Source: UBA5216 sp043743335 (GTDB taxonomy: Bacteria; Pseudomonadota; Gammaproteobacteria; Burkholderiales; SG8-41). From it: 64,000 nucleotides of DNA. The first letter of the stretch is position 1. Every line of letters begins with the position of its first letter. A program made the translations under genes and the position numbers. Where the stretch lies: NCBI GenBank assembly GCA_043743335.1, contig JAYTWR010000074.1, forward strand, positions 4,325-68,324. Direction: 5' to 3'. The notes below the pieces were generated by a model. That model searched no databases. It had not been told where the DNA came from and saw only the letters and a list, made by a program, of their open reading frames with translations. Of the stretch, positions 8,516-17,657 are shown piece after piece.

Positions 8516-9325
8516 ATGTTGCTAAGACGATGGTTTCAAATTCTGACGGTAGTCTTGACTTGCGCATTTTCCTTCTATGCGCATGCGCAAAACACGCAGC
8601 CTGAATATCGCTTGGGAAACGGCGACAGCATTCGGATATTAGTATTTCAGAATCCCGATCTGACCACGGAGACCCGAGTTACAGAGAATGGCACTATCAG
8701 TTATCCGCTGGTAGGTACCGTACGAGTCGGTGGACTAACTATTCCCGATGCAGGGCAAGCCATTGCGAAAGCCTTGAGTGACGGCGGTTTTATTCAGAAG
8801 CCTCAGGTGAATATCGTGTTGCTGCAAAATCGCGGTAACCAAGTGTCTGTTCTGGGAGCAGTGAACCGGGCAGGGCGTTTCCCACTGGAAACGTTTGATA
8901 TTCGCGTTTCCGAGATGCTTGCGATTGCTGGCGGGATTTCGTCAGGCGGTGGCGATGTCATTATCCTGACCGGGCAACGCGCGGGCAAGCCGATTCGCAA
9001 AGAGATTGATATTGCTGGCATGTTCTTGAATAACAATCTGCAGGACGACATTATTGTTGTTGGTGGCGACATCATCTACGTTCACAGATTCCAGCAGTAC
9101 TACATTTACGGTGAAGTGCAACGCCCCGGTGCATCGCGTATTGAGCGCGCGATGACTGTACGTCAAGCGCTTGCGCAAAGCGGCGGGCCGACAGCAAGAG
9201 GAACTGAGCGTCGCATTCGTATCCATCGCCGAAGTGCCGATGGGGCTGTGGTAACGATTAGCCCGAATTTGAACGATTTGGTTCAAAGTGATGACGTTAT
9301 TTATATCAATGAAAGTTTGTTCTAG
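8516..9325 (+). CDS. epsE: Polysaccharide export protein EpsE (Wza/OPX family)
   Basis: Outer-membrane polysaccharide export (OPX) protein, 269 residues. A Sec signal peptide is cleaved after YAHAQ; there is no lipobox, unlike Wza. The poly_export domain begins EYRLGNGDSIRILVFQNPDL and runs to about residue 110. It is followed by two SLBB segments (VSVLGAVNRAGRFPLE and IYGEVQRPGASRIE). It would form or line the export channel with the EpsF/EpsG pair. AGGAAATTGC precedes the ATG. It is nine bases upstream of epsF. Confidence 0.92.
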   Translation: MLLRRWFQILTVVLTCAFSFYAHAQNTQPEYRLGNGDSIRILVFQNPDLTTETRVTENGTISYPLVGTVRVGGLTIPDAGQAIAKALSDGGFIQKPQVNIVLLQNRGNQVSVLGAVNRAGRFPLETFDIRVSEMLAIAGGISSGGGDVIILTGQRAGKPIRKEIDIAGMFLNNNLQDDIIVVGGDIIYVHRFQQYYIYGEVQRPGASRIERAMTVRQALAQSGGPTARGTERRIRIHRRSADGAVVTISPNLNDLVQSDDVIYINESLF

Positions 9326-9334
9326 GGATACCCA

Positions 9335-10717
9335 GTGAATCCGACGCAGCTTTTATCGATACTGAAGGCGCATTACAAAGCCTCGCTTGCAGTGGCGTTG
9401 CTAACTATAGTTAGCATGATTACGGTTAATTATTTTTTGCCGAAGGTCTACACCGCGACAACATCCGTATACGTTGACTCAAAATCGGCTGAAGCAACGG
9501 CTACTATGATGATGCCGATTAATTTGGGCACGCAATTGGATATCATCAACAGTGATCGGGTTGCTCGCAAGGTGGTTCGTACGCTGGGTTTGGATGAAAG
9601 TGCAGCCGTCAGGGACCAGTGGATGGCTGCCACCGGCGGGAAAGGCTCACAAGGTAATTGGCTTGCGGAACTGATGCTCAGAGGGTTGCGCGTGACCCCA
9701 TCACGAGAAAGCAGCGTTATCAGTATCTCCTACTCAGGTGCAGAACCGGCATTTGTTGCATCGGTGGCGAACGCTTTTGCGCAGGCGTATATAGACGTTA
9801 CGCTGGAACTGAAAATTGACCCGGCGCGAAAATATTCTCGATGGTTCGGTGAGCAGGGTCAGACTCTCAGGGATAACGTAGAGAAGGCTCAAGCCAAGCT
9901 GTCGGCCTTTCAGCAGGAAAAGGGCCTAGTGGCGGGTGACGAGCGTATGGATACGGAAAGTGCGAGGCTTAGCGAGCTGTCTTCGCAATTGATTCGCGCT
10001 CAATCCGAGGCAAGCGATGTGCGTATCAAGCAGAGGACCAGCACAGCGGGCGAGGTGCTACCCGATGTCGTTGGCAATACAGGCGTGGCGGCGTTGCGCT
10101 CAGAGATTGGTCGTCAGGAGGCCAAATTGCAGGAAACCGGTGTGAATTTGGGCTTAAATCACCCGCAGTATCAGCGCATGCAGTCAGAAATTTCTGCATT
10201 AAAACAACGGCTTGACGCTGAAACTAAATTGGTGACCGGCGGACTGACTGTCACCACTACCATGGGTAATGACAGAGTGGCTAACCTAGAAGCCGCATTG
10301 GCAGCACAGAAAAGAAAGCTGCTGTTACTCAAGAATGATCGAGATCAACTGGCGGTACTGCAACGTGATGTGGAGGCGGCCAAAAACGCGTACGACATGG
10401 TCAACAGGCGGTTCACCGAAACAACGCTGACGAGCCAAGCAACCGATGCAAACGTTTCGGTTCTTTCGCCTGCGACGGTGCCGCTTGAGCCGTCGTTCCC
10501 CAAAAAAATCGAAAAGGTGGCAATGATGGCGGTGGCGATTGGCCTTTTGCTGGGCATAGCGACGGCATTTGCCATAGAAAAACTTGATCGCCGCATACGC
10601 TCGACCGAAGATTTAACTGAAACCATGCAGCTACCTGTGCTCGGGACAATAAGCCGCGACAATGAGCCAAGAAGGCTGACCTTTTGGCGCAGGAATGTGC
10701 CATTGCTGAGTCGGTGA
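9335..10717 (+). CDS. epsF: Chain-length determinant protein EpsF (Wzz/PCP family)
   Basis: Polysaccharide co-polymerase of 460 residues anchored in the inner membrane. TM1 lies at about residues 16-36, a long coiled-coil periplasmic domain follows, and TM2 at about 391-413 is preceded by the Pro-containing VPLEPSFPKK motif typical of PCPs. It controls chain length and couples to the kinase EpsG encoded next. The start is GTG at 9335. The kinase is a separate gene, so this is the two-gene PCP-2 arrangement. Confidence 0.92.
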   Translation: MNPTQLLSILKAHYKASLAVALLTIVSMITVNYFLPKVYTATTSVYVDSKSAEATATMMMPINLGTQLDIINSDRVARKVVRTLGLDESAAVRDQWMAATGGKGSQGNWLAELMLRGLRVTPSRESSVISISYSGAEPAFVASVANAFAQAYIDVTLELKIDPARKYSRWFGEQGQTLRDNVEKAQAKLSAFQQEKGLVAGDERMDTESARLSELSSQLIRAQSEASDVRIKQRTSTAGEVLPDVVGNTGVAALRSEIGRQEAKLQETGVNLGLNHPQYQRMQSEISALKQRLDAETKLVTGGLTVTTTMGNDRVANLEAALAAQKRKLLLLKNDRDQLAVLQRDVEAAKNAYDMVNRRFTETTLTSQATDANVSVLSPATVPLEPSFPKKIEKVAMMAVAIGLLLGIATAFAIEKLDRRIRSTEDLTETMQLPVLGTISRDNEPRRLTFWRRNVPLLSR

Positions 10718-10723
10718 GGCACC

Positions 10724-11602
10724 ATGGCAGCCCATGAAGTAGTATCTACGGCGCACGCCGCGAAGAGTGGCAATCGCTCGATAGGTGCTATTCTGATCGA
10801 TGCGGGGCGACTCAAAATTGAAGACGCAGTCAGAATTCTGCGGCTGCAAAAAGAGCGTGGCCTGCGTTTTGGTGATGCGGGTATGCAATTGGGGTTGGTT
10901 ACGCAAGCGGACATTGATTTTGCGCTATCGTCCCAATTTGATTACCCTTACTTGATCCGCGGTGAAAGCACCGTCAGTCAAGAGCTCATCGCTGCCTATG
11001 CACCATTTAGCACCCAAGTTGAAGCCCTAAGGGCCTTGCGCGCGCAACTGATGCTGCGATGGTTCGACGATGATCCAGCCCATAAAGCCTTAGCGATCAT
11101 TAGTGCCAAGCGAAAAGAAGGTCGCAGCTATATCGCAGCTAATTTAGCCGTAGCATTTTCACAATTGGGTGAGCGCACGTTGCTCATCGATGCTGACATG
11201 CGCAATCCCTCACAGCATCAGTTGTTTTCACTGGATAATCGGGCAGGGTTGTCCGCTGTCCTCACCGGGCGCGGTGGCCCGGAAACCGTGCAACGCATAT
11301 CGGCGCTGCGGGATTTGTCGGTGTTGCCCGCAGGGGTACAACCGCCAAACTCACCAGATTTGCTTGCAAGACCCATGTTTACCCACTTGCTTCAGGAATC
11401 TGCCAAGGAGTTCGATGTCATTCTTATCGACACGCCAGCGGCGGCGGATTCTGCTGATGCACAAACTGTCACCATGCGTGCAGGGTGCGCGCTAGTTGTT
11501 GCACGAAAAAATGTATCCAAATTTTGGCAGGTGCAAGGCATAGGAGCAGAGGCCGTACACAACAGCGCCACTATTGTGGGTACTGTGTTGAATGATTTCT
11601 AG
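10724..11602 (+). CDS. epsG: EpsG, tyrosine-kinase-like partner of EpsF
   Basis: Cytoplasmic BY-kinase-type P-loop protein, 292 residues. An N-terminal ~70-residue MshEN-like module (IGAILIDAGRLKIEDAVRIL) precedes the ATPase domain. The Walker A position reads SAKRKEGRSYIAANLA, with Arg where BY-kinases have the catalytic Lys. Walker A' is intact (LLIDADMRNP) and Walker B is VILIDTP. There is no Tyr-rich C-terminal tail. As I recall, EGRS is common in the EpsG family, so this may be a family trait rather than damage. It follows epsF by six bases. Confidence 0.88.
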   Translation: MAAHEVVSTAHAAKSGNRSIGAILIDAGRLKIEDAVRILRLQKERGLRFGDAGMQLGLVTQADIDFALSSQFDYPYLIRGESTVSQELIAAYAPFSTQVEALRALRAQLMLRWFDDDPAHKALAIISAKRKEGRSYIAANLAVAFSQLGERTLLIDADMRNPSQHQLFSLDNRAGLSAVLTGRGGPETVQRISALRDLSVLPAGVQPPNSPDLLARPMFTHLLQESAKEFDVILIDTPAAADSADAQTVTMRAGCALVVARKNVSKFWQVQGIGAEAVHNSATIVGTVLNDF

Positions 11603-11751
11603 GTCGAATCAGCGCAGCCCGTATGCCATCCCGGCGGAATCCGTCTTTAATATATTGGCCGAAAATTCGACGATTTTTCATGAGAACGAAAGATTGACCT
11701 AGCTGTGGTTCGGTCCCGCCCTAAAAATCAAACTAATTTAGATGCCTTTCC

Positions 11752-12612
11752 GTGAGTGACAATATTAAAGCTACTGTTGGCGAGGGGACTACTGCTTGGC
11801 AGTGGACTCCTGTTGTTGTTGGCTTGCTTGCCTTGTACGTTCCTACGTTTCACAATGCCGCGACCACGTTTTGGCAAAATGATGAACATGCACATGCCCC
11901 AATTATTTTGGCTGTCATTGTTTGGCTCGTATGGAGCAAGCGTTCTCAACTCGAAGCTTCGATAGCGGCGGCCAAGCCACTCCCGGGATTCATCCTGTTA
12001 GGCATCGGTCTGTTGCTCTATGTTTTAGGCAGGGCGTTCGAAATAGCACTGATCGAGATTGGCGCACTGATCCCGATACTCAGTGGCGTTTTGTTGATGA
12101 TGCGCGGTGGATTAGTCGCACGTGCCTTCTGGTTCCCGATACTTTTCATTATCTTTATGATACCGCTACCGGGCACATTCACAGATGCACTGACTGGCCC
12201 ACTAAAACAGCAAGTATCCGTCATCGCCGAACAAATCCTGTACGCGGCAGGCTACCCGATTGCTCGCAGCGGCGTGATGCTCACCATCGGGCAATACCAA
12301 CTCTTGGTTGCCGACGCCTGCTCCGGGCTGAATACCATGTTCAGTTTATCGGCGTTGGGATTGCTCTTCATGTACCTGACTGAACGCGCTAGTGTGACCC
12401 ATAACGTTATTATGCTGATCAGTATCTTGCCGATTGCTTTTATTGCCAACGTGATACGTGTGCTTGTGCTCATTCTTGTCACCTACCACTTTGGCGATGA
12501 GGCGGGGCAAGGCTATCTCCACGGCTCGGCAGGAATAGTATTACTCATGGCCGCACTGGTTTCTTTGCTGGCTCTGGATAGTTTGTTGGCGCGATTTATC
12601 AGACCACGCTAG
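11752..12612 (+). CDS. xrtB: Exosortase B (XrtB/EpsH)
   Basis: Polytopic membrane cysteine transpeptidase/protease of the exosortase family, 286 residues with about eight membrane segments. The three family residues are visible: Cys190 in VADACSGLN, Arg236 in IANVIRV and His257 in GYLHGSAG. Exosortase B recognises C-terminal PEP-CTERM signals, and its genes sit in Eps-type loci, as here. The start is GTG at 11752 without a clear ribosome-binding site. The usual companion EpsI is not next to it: the next gene is a polymerase. No PEP-CTERM protein was seen in the window. Confidence 0.92.
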   Translation: MSDNIKATVGEGTTAWQWTPVVVGLLALYVPTFHNAATTFWQNDEHAHAPIILAVIVWLVWSKRSQLEASIAAAKPLPGFILLGIGLLLYVLGRAFEIALIEIGALIPILSGVLLMMRGGLVARAFWFPILFIIFMIPLPGTFTDALTGPLKQQVSVIAEQILYAAGYPIARSGVMLTIGQYQLLVADACSGLNTMFSLSALGLLFMYLTERASVTHNVIMLISILPIAFIANVIRVLVLILVTYHFGDEAGQGYLHGSAGIVLLMAALVSLLALDSLLARFIRPR

Positions 12613-12628
12613 ACAGAATCGTCTTGCC

Positions 12629-14188
12629 ATGCCGGAGCATTTAAGGACTTTCATCGTACTACTGCTGTTGGCGACGCCAACTTTCCTGATAGCCAAAGGT
12701 CCGGCCTGTGCGCTGGCCACCACGGTCAAAGATTTTGAACGGCGGCGTAACGCTTGGTTTTTGGTTACCTGCATTGCCTTCCTTGCCCACAATTTCTGGA
12801 TATTTATCGCAGTTACTGCAGTCTTGCTCTTCTTTCTGGCACCTGCTGAGTCAAACAAAATAGCGCTGTATTTTGCGCTTCTGTTTGCGGCACCTATGGT
12901 GGCCGCCGATATCGGTGGATTGGGTATAGTCAATAGCCTGTTCGGCATCAACTACGCTCGCCTGCTCTCTTTAATAGTGTTGTTTCCGGCGTACATTGTT
13001 CTGCGCCGACAATCCGGTGTAACGCCATTTGGCAAGCTGTTACCCGACAAGCTAATTGCGGGGTACATTCTTCTCAATATCATATTGATGTGGCCGCTCA
13101 TGAGCATGACCGCTACTTTCAGGCAAGGTGTCTTTTATGCCTTTGTAGATATTTTCCTGCCTTATTATGTCGCCAGCAGATCGTTGAAAAATATGGTGGA
13201 ATTCAGGGACGCGTTAATGGCATTTGTAGTCGCTGCCCTTATCATAGCGGTAGTCGGCATGTTTGAGTTCGCGCGGCACTGGCTACTGTATTCGCCGCTA
13301 CAGGGCGCTTGGGGAGTGAATTGGGGATATGGCAATTACTTGGGGCGAGGCGAGGTATTACGCGCGCAAGCGAGTACGGGGCAACCGATAGTTTTGGGCT
13401 ATGTGATGGCGGTAAGCATCGGCTTCTTTATTTTTTTGAAAAAATCAGTGGTCAACGTGCAGGCTTGGCAATTGGGATTGGCAGTACTGATAGTAGGGCT
13501 TCTTGCACCGGTGTCCCGTGGTCCATGGACCGGCGCAGCGGCAATGATGTTGGTCTTCATCGTATCGGGCCCATCGCCGTCCAAGGGCATTATGCGCGTC
13601 GTGATGTCGGGTTTGCTGGCGATTCCCCTTTTGCTGGTTATTCCGGGCGGGAGTTCCGTCATATCAGCATTGCCGATTTTCGGCGATGGCGAGACGAAAA
13701 ATATAACGTATCGTCAACGTTTGCTCGAGGTGTCCATCCAAGTCATTATGCAGAACCCTTTTTTCGGGTCGCATGATTTTTGGAGATTGCCCGTGATGCA
13801 GCAATTGATCCAAGGTGAAGGCATTATTGACCTTGTCAATACTTATGTAGGCATTGGGTTGGCTAACGGCCTTGTCGGCGTTAGCCTGTTCGCAGGCAGC
13901 TTTCTCGCGGTGAGCGCCGGGGTACTTAAAACGATGCGCAGTGTCGGCGACAAAAGGAGTGAATATTACATTTTGGGCCAAGCGCTGCTTGCTGTCATCG
14001 TGGGAATAATGGTGACCATTTTCACTACCAGCAGCATTACGATTATCCCCTTGGTGTATTGGTCCGTGCTCGGCCTCGGCGTTGCTTACATGAGCCTGCG
14101 CGAATATGCGAACGTGCAAGAGAGTGTCAGCGATGGACATGCACGATATCCATTACGTATGAAGGGCAAAAGCTATGCGGGAACCTAA
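12629..14188 (+). CDS. O-antigen ligase/polymerase (Wzy-like) membrane protein
   Basis: 519-residue inner-membrane protein with about 12 hydrophobic segments and a larger periplasmic loop in the C-terminal half, as in Wzy/WaaL proteins. Landmarks include LAPVSRGPWTGAAAMM (the typical SRG segment after mid-protein) and the loop containing RQRLLEVSIQVIMQNPFFG. In this locus it would polymerise repeat units in the periplasm after flipping. It starts 16 bases after xrtB, probably in the same transcript. Confidence 0.8.
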   Translation: MPEHLRTFIVLLLLATPTFLIAKGPACALATTVKDFERRRNAWFLVTCIAFLAHNFWIFIAVTAVLLFFLAPAESNKIALYFALLFAAPMVAADIGGLGIVNSLFGINYARLLSLIVLFPAYIVLRRQSGVTPFGKLLPDKLIAGYILLNIILMWPLMSMTATFRQGVFYAFVDIFLPYYVASRSLKNMVEFRDALMAFVVAALIIAVVGMFEFARHWLLYSPLQGAWGVNWGYGNYLGRGEVLRAQASTGQPIVLGYVMAVSIGFFIFLKKSVVNVQAWQLGLAVLIVGLLAPVSRGPWTGAAAMMLVFIVSGPSPSKGIMRVVMSGLLAIPLLLVIPGGSSVISALPIFGDGETKNITYRQRLLEVSIQVIMQNPFFGSHDFWRLPVMQQLIQGEGIIDLVNTYVGIGLANGLVGVSLFAGSFLAVSAGVLKTMRSVGDKRSEYYILGQALLAVIVGIMVTIFTTSSITIIPLVYWSVLGLGVAYMSLREYANVQESVSDGHARYPLRMKGKSYAGT

Positions 14189-14313
14189 AGCCAAGTATCC
14201 CATTCACTGGAACGCTTCCGGCGCGGACGTGAAGTGATGGTGAGCAACTGTTGCCTCATAGAGCAAGCCTCAGACGCAGAAGCAGTTTTCCCATCGGGTC
14301 TGGATGGCATCTC

Positions 14314-15252
14314 ATGACACTGAATGAGGGAATGTGGCTATGGCGTTTATCCAAACCAATATTCGCCAACGAAGGTATGCAAAAGCAGAGTGTAGGAACA
14401 CTGCGTATCCTCAAGCGACGCCTTGACTATGTTGTAAAAGGCTTGTCGTTGCGCAAGCACCTTAACGCATTTAAACACCCCCGAAAAAATGGGGTCTTGC
14501 AGCGTACACTACAGCAGCGGCCGGAAATTTTAGGGGCTGTGGTGTGGCCCTATATCTGCGCAAGTTGGCCAGCAGGGACTCGCTTGCAGCATATGCATGA
14601 GCACTTTGAGGCACTCGAGTCGATGGGTGGGGTCTTGGATTTTCCGCCTCGTGGAGAGTTACTACTGCTAGACCTTGGTGACGTTGCCCCCAATCTTCGA
14701 GTCGTCTTGGATCAAGCCGAGTGGTTTGTGCGGGAAGGCATGTTGGTACTGAATCTTTTCTTGCAGGACGTTCGAATTTATTCGCTAGCATTCTCTTTTG
14801 CCTACGAAGAATCGAAATTGATCGCCTACGTAGGTGCCATTCAGGGTGTTGACGTCGCGGGAATCATGAATGATTACAAGGACTTAACGAAAGCGCTTCA
14901 CGGCATGCGCCCACGAGATTTTCAAGTCGAGGTGTTTCGTATTTTTTGTCGCGCCTGCAACACTCGCAAAATCTATGCGATATGCGATGACAAGCGTCAG
15001 CATCGGAGCAGTTATTTTGATAGCGCAAAATCAGAAGCACTGTTTCTGAATTACAACGCCATTTGGGAGGAGCGGGGCGGTGTGAAAGAATGCGAAGATT
15101 TCTACACGTTGGCGTTAGAAACGCCCATGAAAAATCTAGAAGAAGTGCCATCGAAAAAACGCGGCATGTACCGGCGGCGATATGAAATGTTGCAAGCGAT
15201 AGAAGCGCGGGTACATACATTTCTACAAGACCAAAGGCCCGGTTCGACTTAA
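14314..15252 (+). CDS. VirK/YbjX-family (DUF535) protein
   Basis: About 312 residues from the chosen ATG. It resembles the VirK/YbjX (DUF535) family: a central conserved region with LFLQDVRIYSLAFSF, IAYVGAIQG, then KIYAICDDKRQHRSSYF. The molecular function of the family is not settled; Shigella VirK and Salmonella YbjX affect envelope/virulence traits. The frame extends upstream to a TTG at 14251, but those 21 residues (PHRASLRRRSSFPIG) look non-native, so I place the start at ATG 14314. Its presence inside a polysaccharide locus is unusual. Confidence 0.65.
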   Translation: MTLNEGMWLWRLSKPIFANEGMQKQSVGTLRILKRRLDYVVKGLSLRKHLNAFKHPRKNGVLQRTLQQRPEILGAVVWPYICASWPAGTRLQHMHEHFEALESMGGVLDFPPRGELLLLDLGDVAPNLRVVLDQAEWFVREGMLVLNLFLQDVRIYSLAFSFAYEESKLIAYVGAIQGVDVAGIMNDYKDLTKALHGMRPRDFQVEVFRIFCRACNTRKIYAICDDKRQHRSSYFDSAKSEALFLNYNAIWEERGGVKECEDFYTLALETPMKNLEEVPSKKRGMYRRRYEMLQAIEARVHTFLQDQRPGST

Positions 15253-15315
15253 GTTGCCATTTTTTCTTGAGATTACAGGTAAGTTCACCATTGATTAAAC
15301 AAAAGAATTTACACA

Positions 15316-16041
15316 ATGAAATCTAGCCACATCGTCTATGATGGGATTTCCCTGCCAGCAGACTTGGCACCACAAGCGGCACCGGGAACATGGGAATGTG
15401 CTCTGAGTCAGGCACCCGCTGTAGGGCGTGCATTTGTCGCGGGTGCGGGCCGCGGTGGTCTTTCCCTAGTGTTGAATAAAAAGGGTTTCGAGGTCACTAG
15501 CCTCGATTTGCATCCGGAGCATTTTGCGGCACCCGGCCTGAGCTGCAAAGGCGCTGATTTCAATTTGCCACTGCCACTGGGTACCGAACACTTTGATTTT
15601 GTTCTGGCGGTAGAAGTCGCAGAGCACCTTGAGAATCCGTGGCTTTTTCTGCGCGAGGCTATCAGGGTTCTACGCCCAGGCGGACGTCTGGTTTTTACTT
15701 CTCCAAATGTCGTCAGCCTGCCAGCCCGTATGTTGTTCCTGAGAAATGGCCTACTGCCGTATTTTCGAGAAGAATCGTTTGTGGGTTGCTATCACGTGAC
15801 GCCAATCTTCCCTTGGGCAGTCTCGCGGTGGGCTCGAACAACCAACGCCGTGTTGAACTCAATTACCTATTCCAGAACTAACTGGCCGACCAAACATGAT
15901 GTGCCGCGGCATTGGGAGCCTATTTGGACCAGAACACTGAAGAAACTGATTCCACCAAGTTCGCTCACCGGAGAAACCTCCTGTTATACGATCACCAAGT
16001 CCGGCGAAGCGACAGTCACTGTCGGCGTGCACTACGCTTAA
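15316..16041 (+). CDS. Class I SAM-dependent methyltransferase
   Basis: 241 residues, Methyltransf_11/23-like. Motif I is AFVAGAGRGGLSL (residues ~38-50), followed by an acidic residue in VTSLDLHPEH. The FDFVLAVEVAEHLENP and VLRPGGRLVFTSPN motifs are all present. It probably O-methylates a sugar or lipid-linked intermediate of this polysaccharide; the substrate is not predictable. Confidence 0.85.
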   Translation: MKSSHIVYDGISLPADLAPQAAPGTWECALSQAPAVGRAFVAGAGRGGLSLVLNKKGFEVTSLDLHPEHFAAPGLSCKGADFNLPLPLGTEHFDFVLAVEVAEHLENPWLFLREAIRVLRPGGRLVFTSPNVVSLPARMLFLRNGLLPYFREESFVGCYHVTPIFPWAVSRWARTTNAVLNSITYSRTNWPTKHDVPRHWEPIWTRTLKKLIPPSSLTGETSCYTITKSGEATVTVGVHYA

Positions 16042-16195
16042 TTGTCAACGGTTCGGATGCAAGATTGAAATATTCCCGGTATTACGCCACGCTCAATTGC
16101 AAGCATGAATTGCCGGCCCATGTTTGCTGTTCTGATAGTCGGAAATCCTGTTGCAGTATGGTTAGCACGAGTGTGCCGCAGCGAAATCGCAACTG

Positions 16196-17545
16196 ATGCC
16201 GTTATTGCTTAAAGAACGTGTTTTCCGGGCCGGCGGTTGGACCATGGCTGGCTTGGGCCTGAGTCAGACCCTGCGATTTGGCAGCAATCTCGTTATGACG
16301 CACCTCTTGGTGCCGGAAATGTTCAGTATTGTGGCGATTGCCAATATTGTCATCATGGGGTTGGCGATGTTTTCAGACCTTGGCTTGCGGCAAAGTATTG
16401 TCCAGAGCAAAAGCAGCGATACCCTTGCCTTCCTTAACACTGCTTGGTCTGTACAAATATTGCGAGGCGGTGCCATTGGGGCCGTCGCAGTTTTGGCGGG
16501 GCTGCTGATTTGGGGCATCAATCTGGCTGGCTGGGTGCCCAAAGAAAGTGTATACGCCCATCCACAATTACCTTTTGTGATCGCAGTCTTGTCGATCAGC
16601 GCGTTGCTCGCAGGTTTCGAATCGACAAAACTCGCTGAAGCCCGCAGAAATCTGTCGATGCATAGAGTGGTGCAAATTGAATTGGCCAGTCAAATCTTTG
16701 GCTTGATTGTCATGTTTGTCTGGGCGTCCATCAGTAAGTCCATATGGGCGATAGTGGCAGGTGGCGTATTTTCGCAACTGCTGAAGGTTATGCTCAGTCA
16801 CTCATGGATGCCCGGTAATCCCAATAAATGGTATTGGGATAAGGCGGCATTGCGCGAGATACTCCGTTTCGGCAAATGGATTTTCGCCTCGTCCATCCTT
16901 GGGTTTCTTGTGAACAACGGCGATAGACTGGTACTCGGATTTTTTGTCGATACGACCGTTCTGGGCGTATACGTGATCGCATTTTTAATTTACAGCGCAG
17001 TCGATCAAGTACTTGGCAAGCTACTCGCCGAAGTCTCATTTCCTGCATTTAGTGAGTTGGCTCGCGAGAGGCCCGGTGAACTTAAACCTGCTTACTATCG
17101 TTTTCATGCGCTTGTTGCTTCGTTTACTTATTTCTGCGCCGGTGTATTGATGGCGTCTGGTCAAACGCTAGTCGGACTGCTATATGATCAACGGTATGCT
17201 GAAGCAGGATGGATGCTTCAGTTGTTGGCCAGCGCCCTGCTTACCTTACCGTTTCGCCTTGCGGGGCACTGTTTTCTAGCACTTGGTAAATCAAAATTAC
17301 TGACGCATACCATATTCATCCAACTTATTACTTTATATCTATTCACCCCATTGGGATTTAAATTTTTGGGTTTGCCCGGCGCTTTGATTGGAATAGTGTT
17401 GAGTTATTACTCGGCCTTGCCGACAACTATTTATTACATGATTAAGCACAATATATTTGATTTGCGTCGAGAGTTGCTCGTAGTGCCGGCAATCATTGTC
17501 GGGTTACTGTTTGCACAAATGATTAACTTAATGGCACGCCATTGA
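16196..17545 (+). CDS. Polysaccharide flippase (Wzx-like, MOP superfamily)
   Basis: 449-residue polytopic membrane protein with about 12-14 helices. The N-terminus is of the polysaccharide_synt type (RAGGWTMAGLGLSQTLRFGSNLVMTHLL), and FSDLGLRQSIVQ is a family hallmark. Role: translocates undecaprenyl-linked repeat units to the periplasm for the Wzy-like polymerase. The start at ATG 16196 has no obvious Shine-Dalgarno sequence. About 150 bp upstream of it, after the methyltransferase, show no gene. Confidence 0.88.
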   Translation: MPLLLKERVFRAGGWTMAGLGLSQTLRFGSNLVMTHLLVPEMFSIVAIANIVIMGLAMFSDLGLRQSIVQSKSSDTLAFLNTAWSVQILRGGAIGAVAVLAGLLIWGINLAGWVPKESVYAHPQLPFVIAVLSISALLAGFESTKLAEARRNLSMHRVVQIELASQIFGLIVMFVWASISKSIWAIVAGGVFSQLLKVMLSHSWMPGNPNKWYWDKAALREILRFGKWIFASSILGFLVNNGDRLVLGFFVDTTVLGVYVIAFLIYSAVDQVLGKLLAEVSFPAFSELARERPGELKPAYYRFHALVASFTYFCAGVLMASGQTLVGLLYDQRYAEAGWMLQLLASALLTLPFRLAGHCFLALGKSKLLTHTIFIQLITLYLFTPLGFKFLGLPGALIGIVLSYYSALPTTIYYMIKHNIFDLRRELLVVPAIIVGLLFAQMINLMARH

Positions 17546-17554
17546 CGATCGTAT

Positions 17555-17580
17555 CTGGGTTAAGTAGCTGGGTTAAGTAT
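17555..17580 (+). repeat. 13-bp tandem duplication
   Basis: CTGGGTTAAGTAG is followed by CTGGGTTAAGTAT and the start of a third unit (CTGG). It lies between the flippase stop and the next glycosyltransferase, so its length is not constrained by a reading frame. Confidence 0.8.
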
Positions 17581-17657
17581 CTGGAACTGATCGGTCGGCT
17601 CCTGCGAAGTTAGTTGTTGATATGATCCTCCAAGTTTGGATGTGTTAGGAAAATTTG

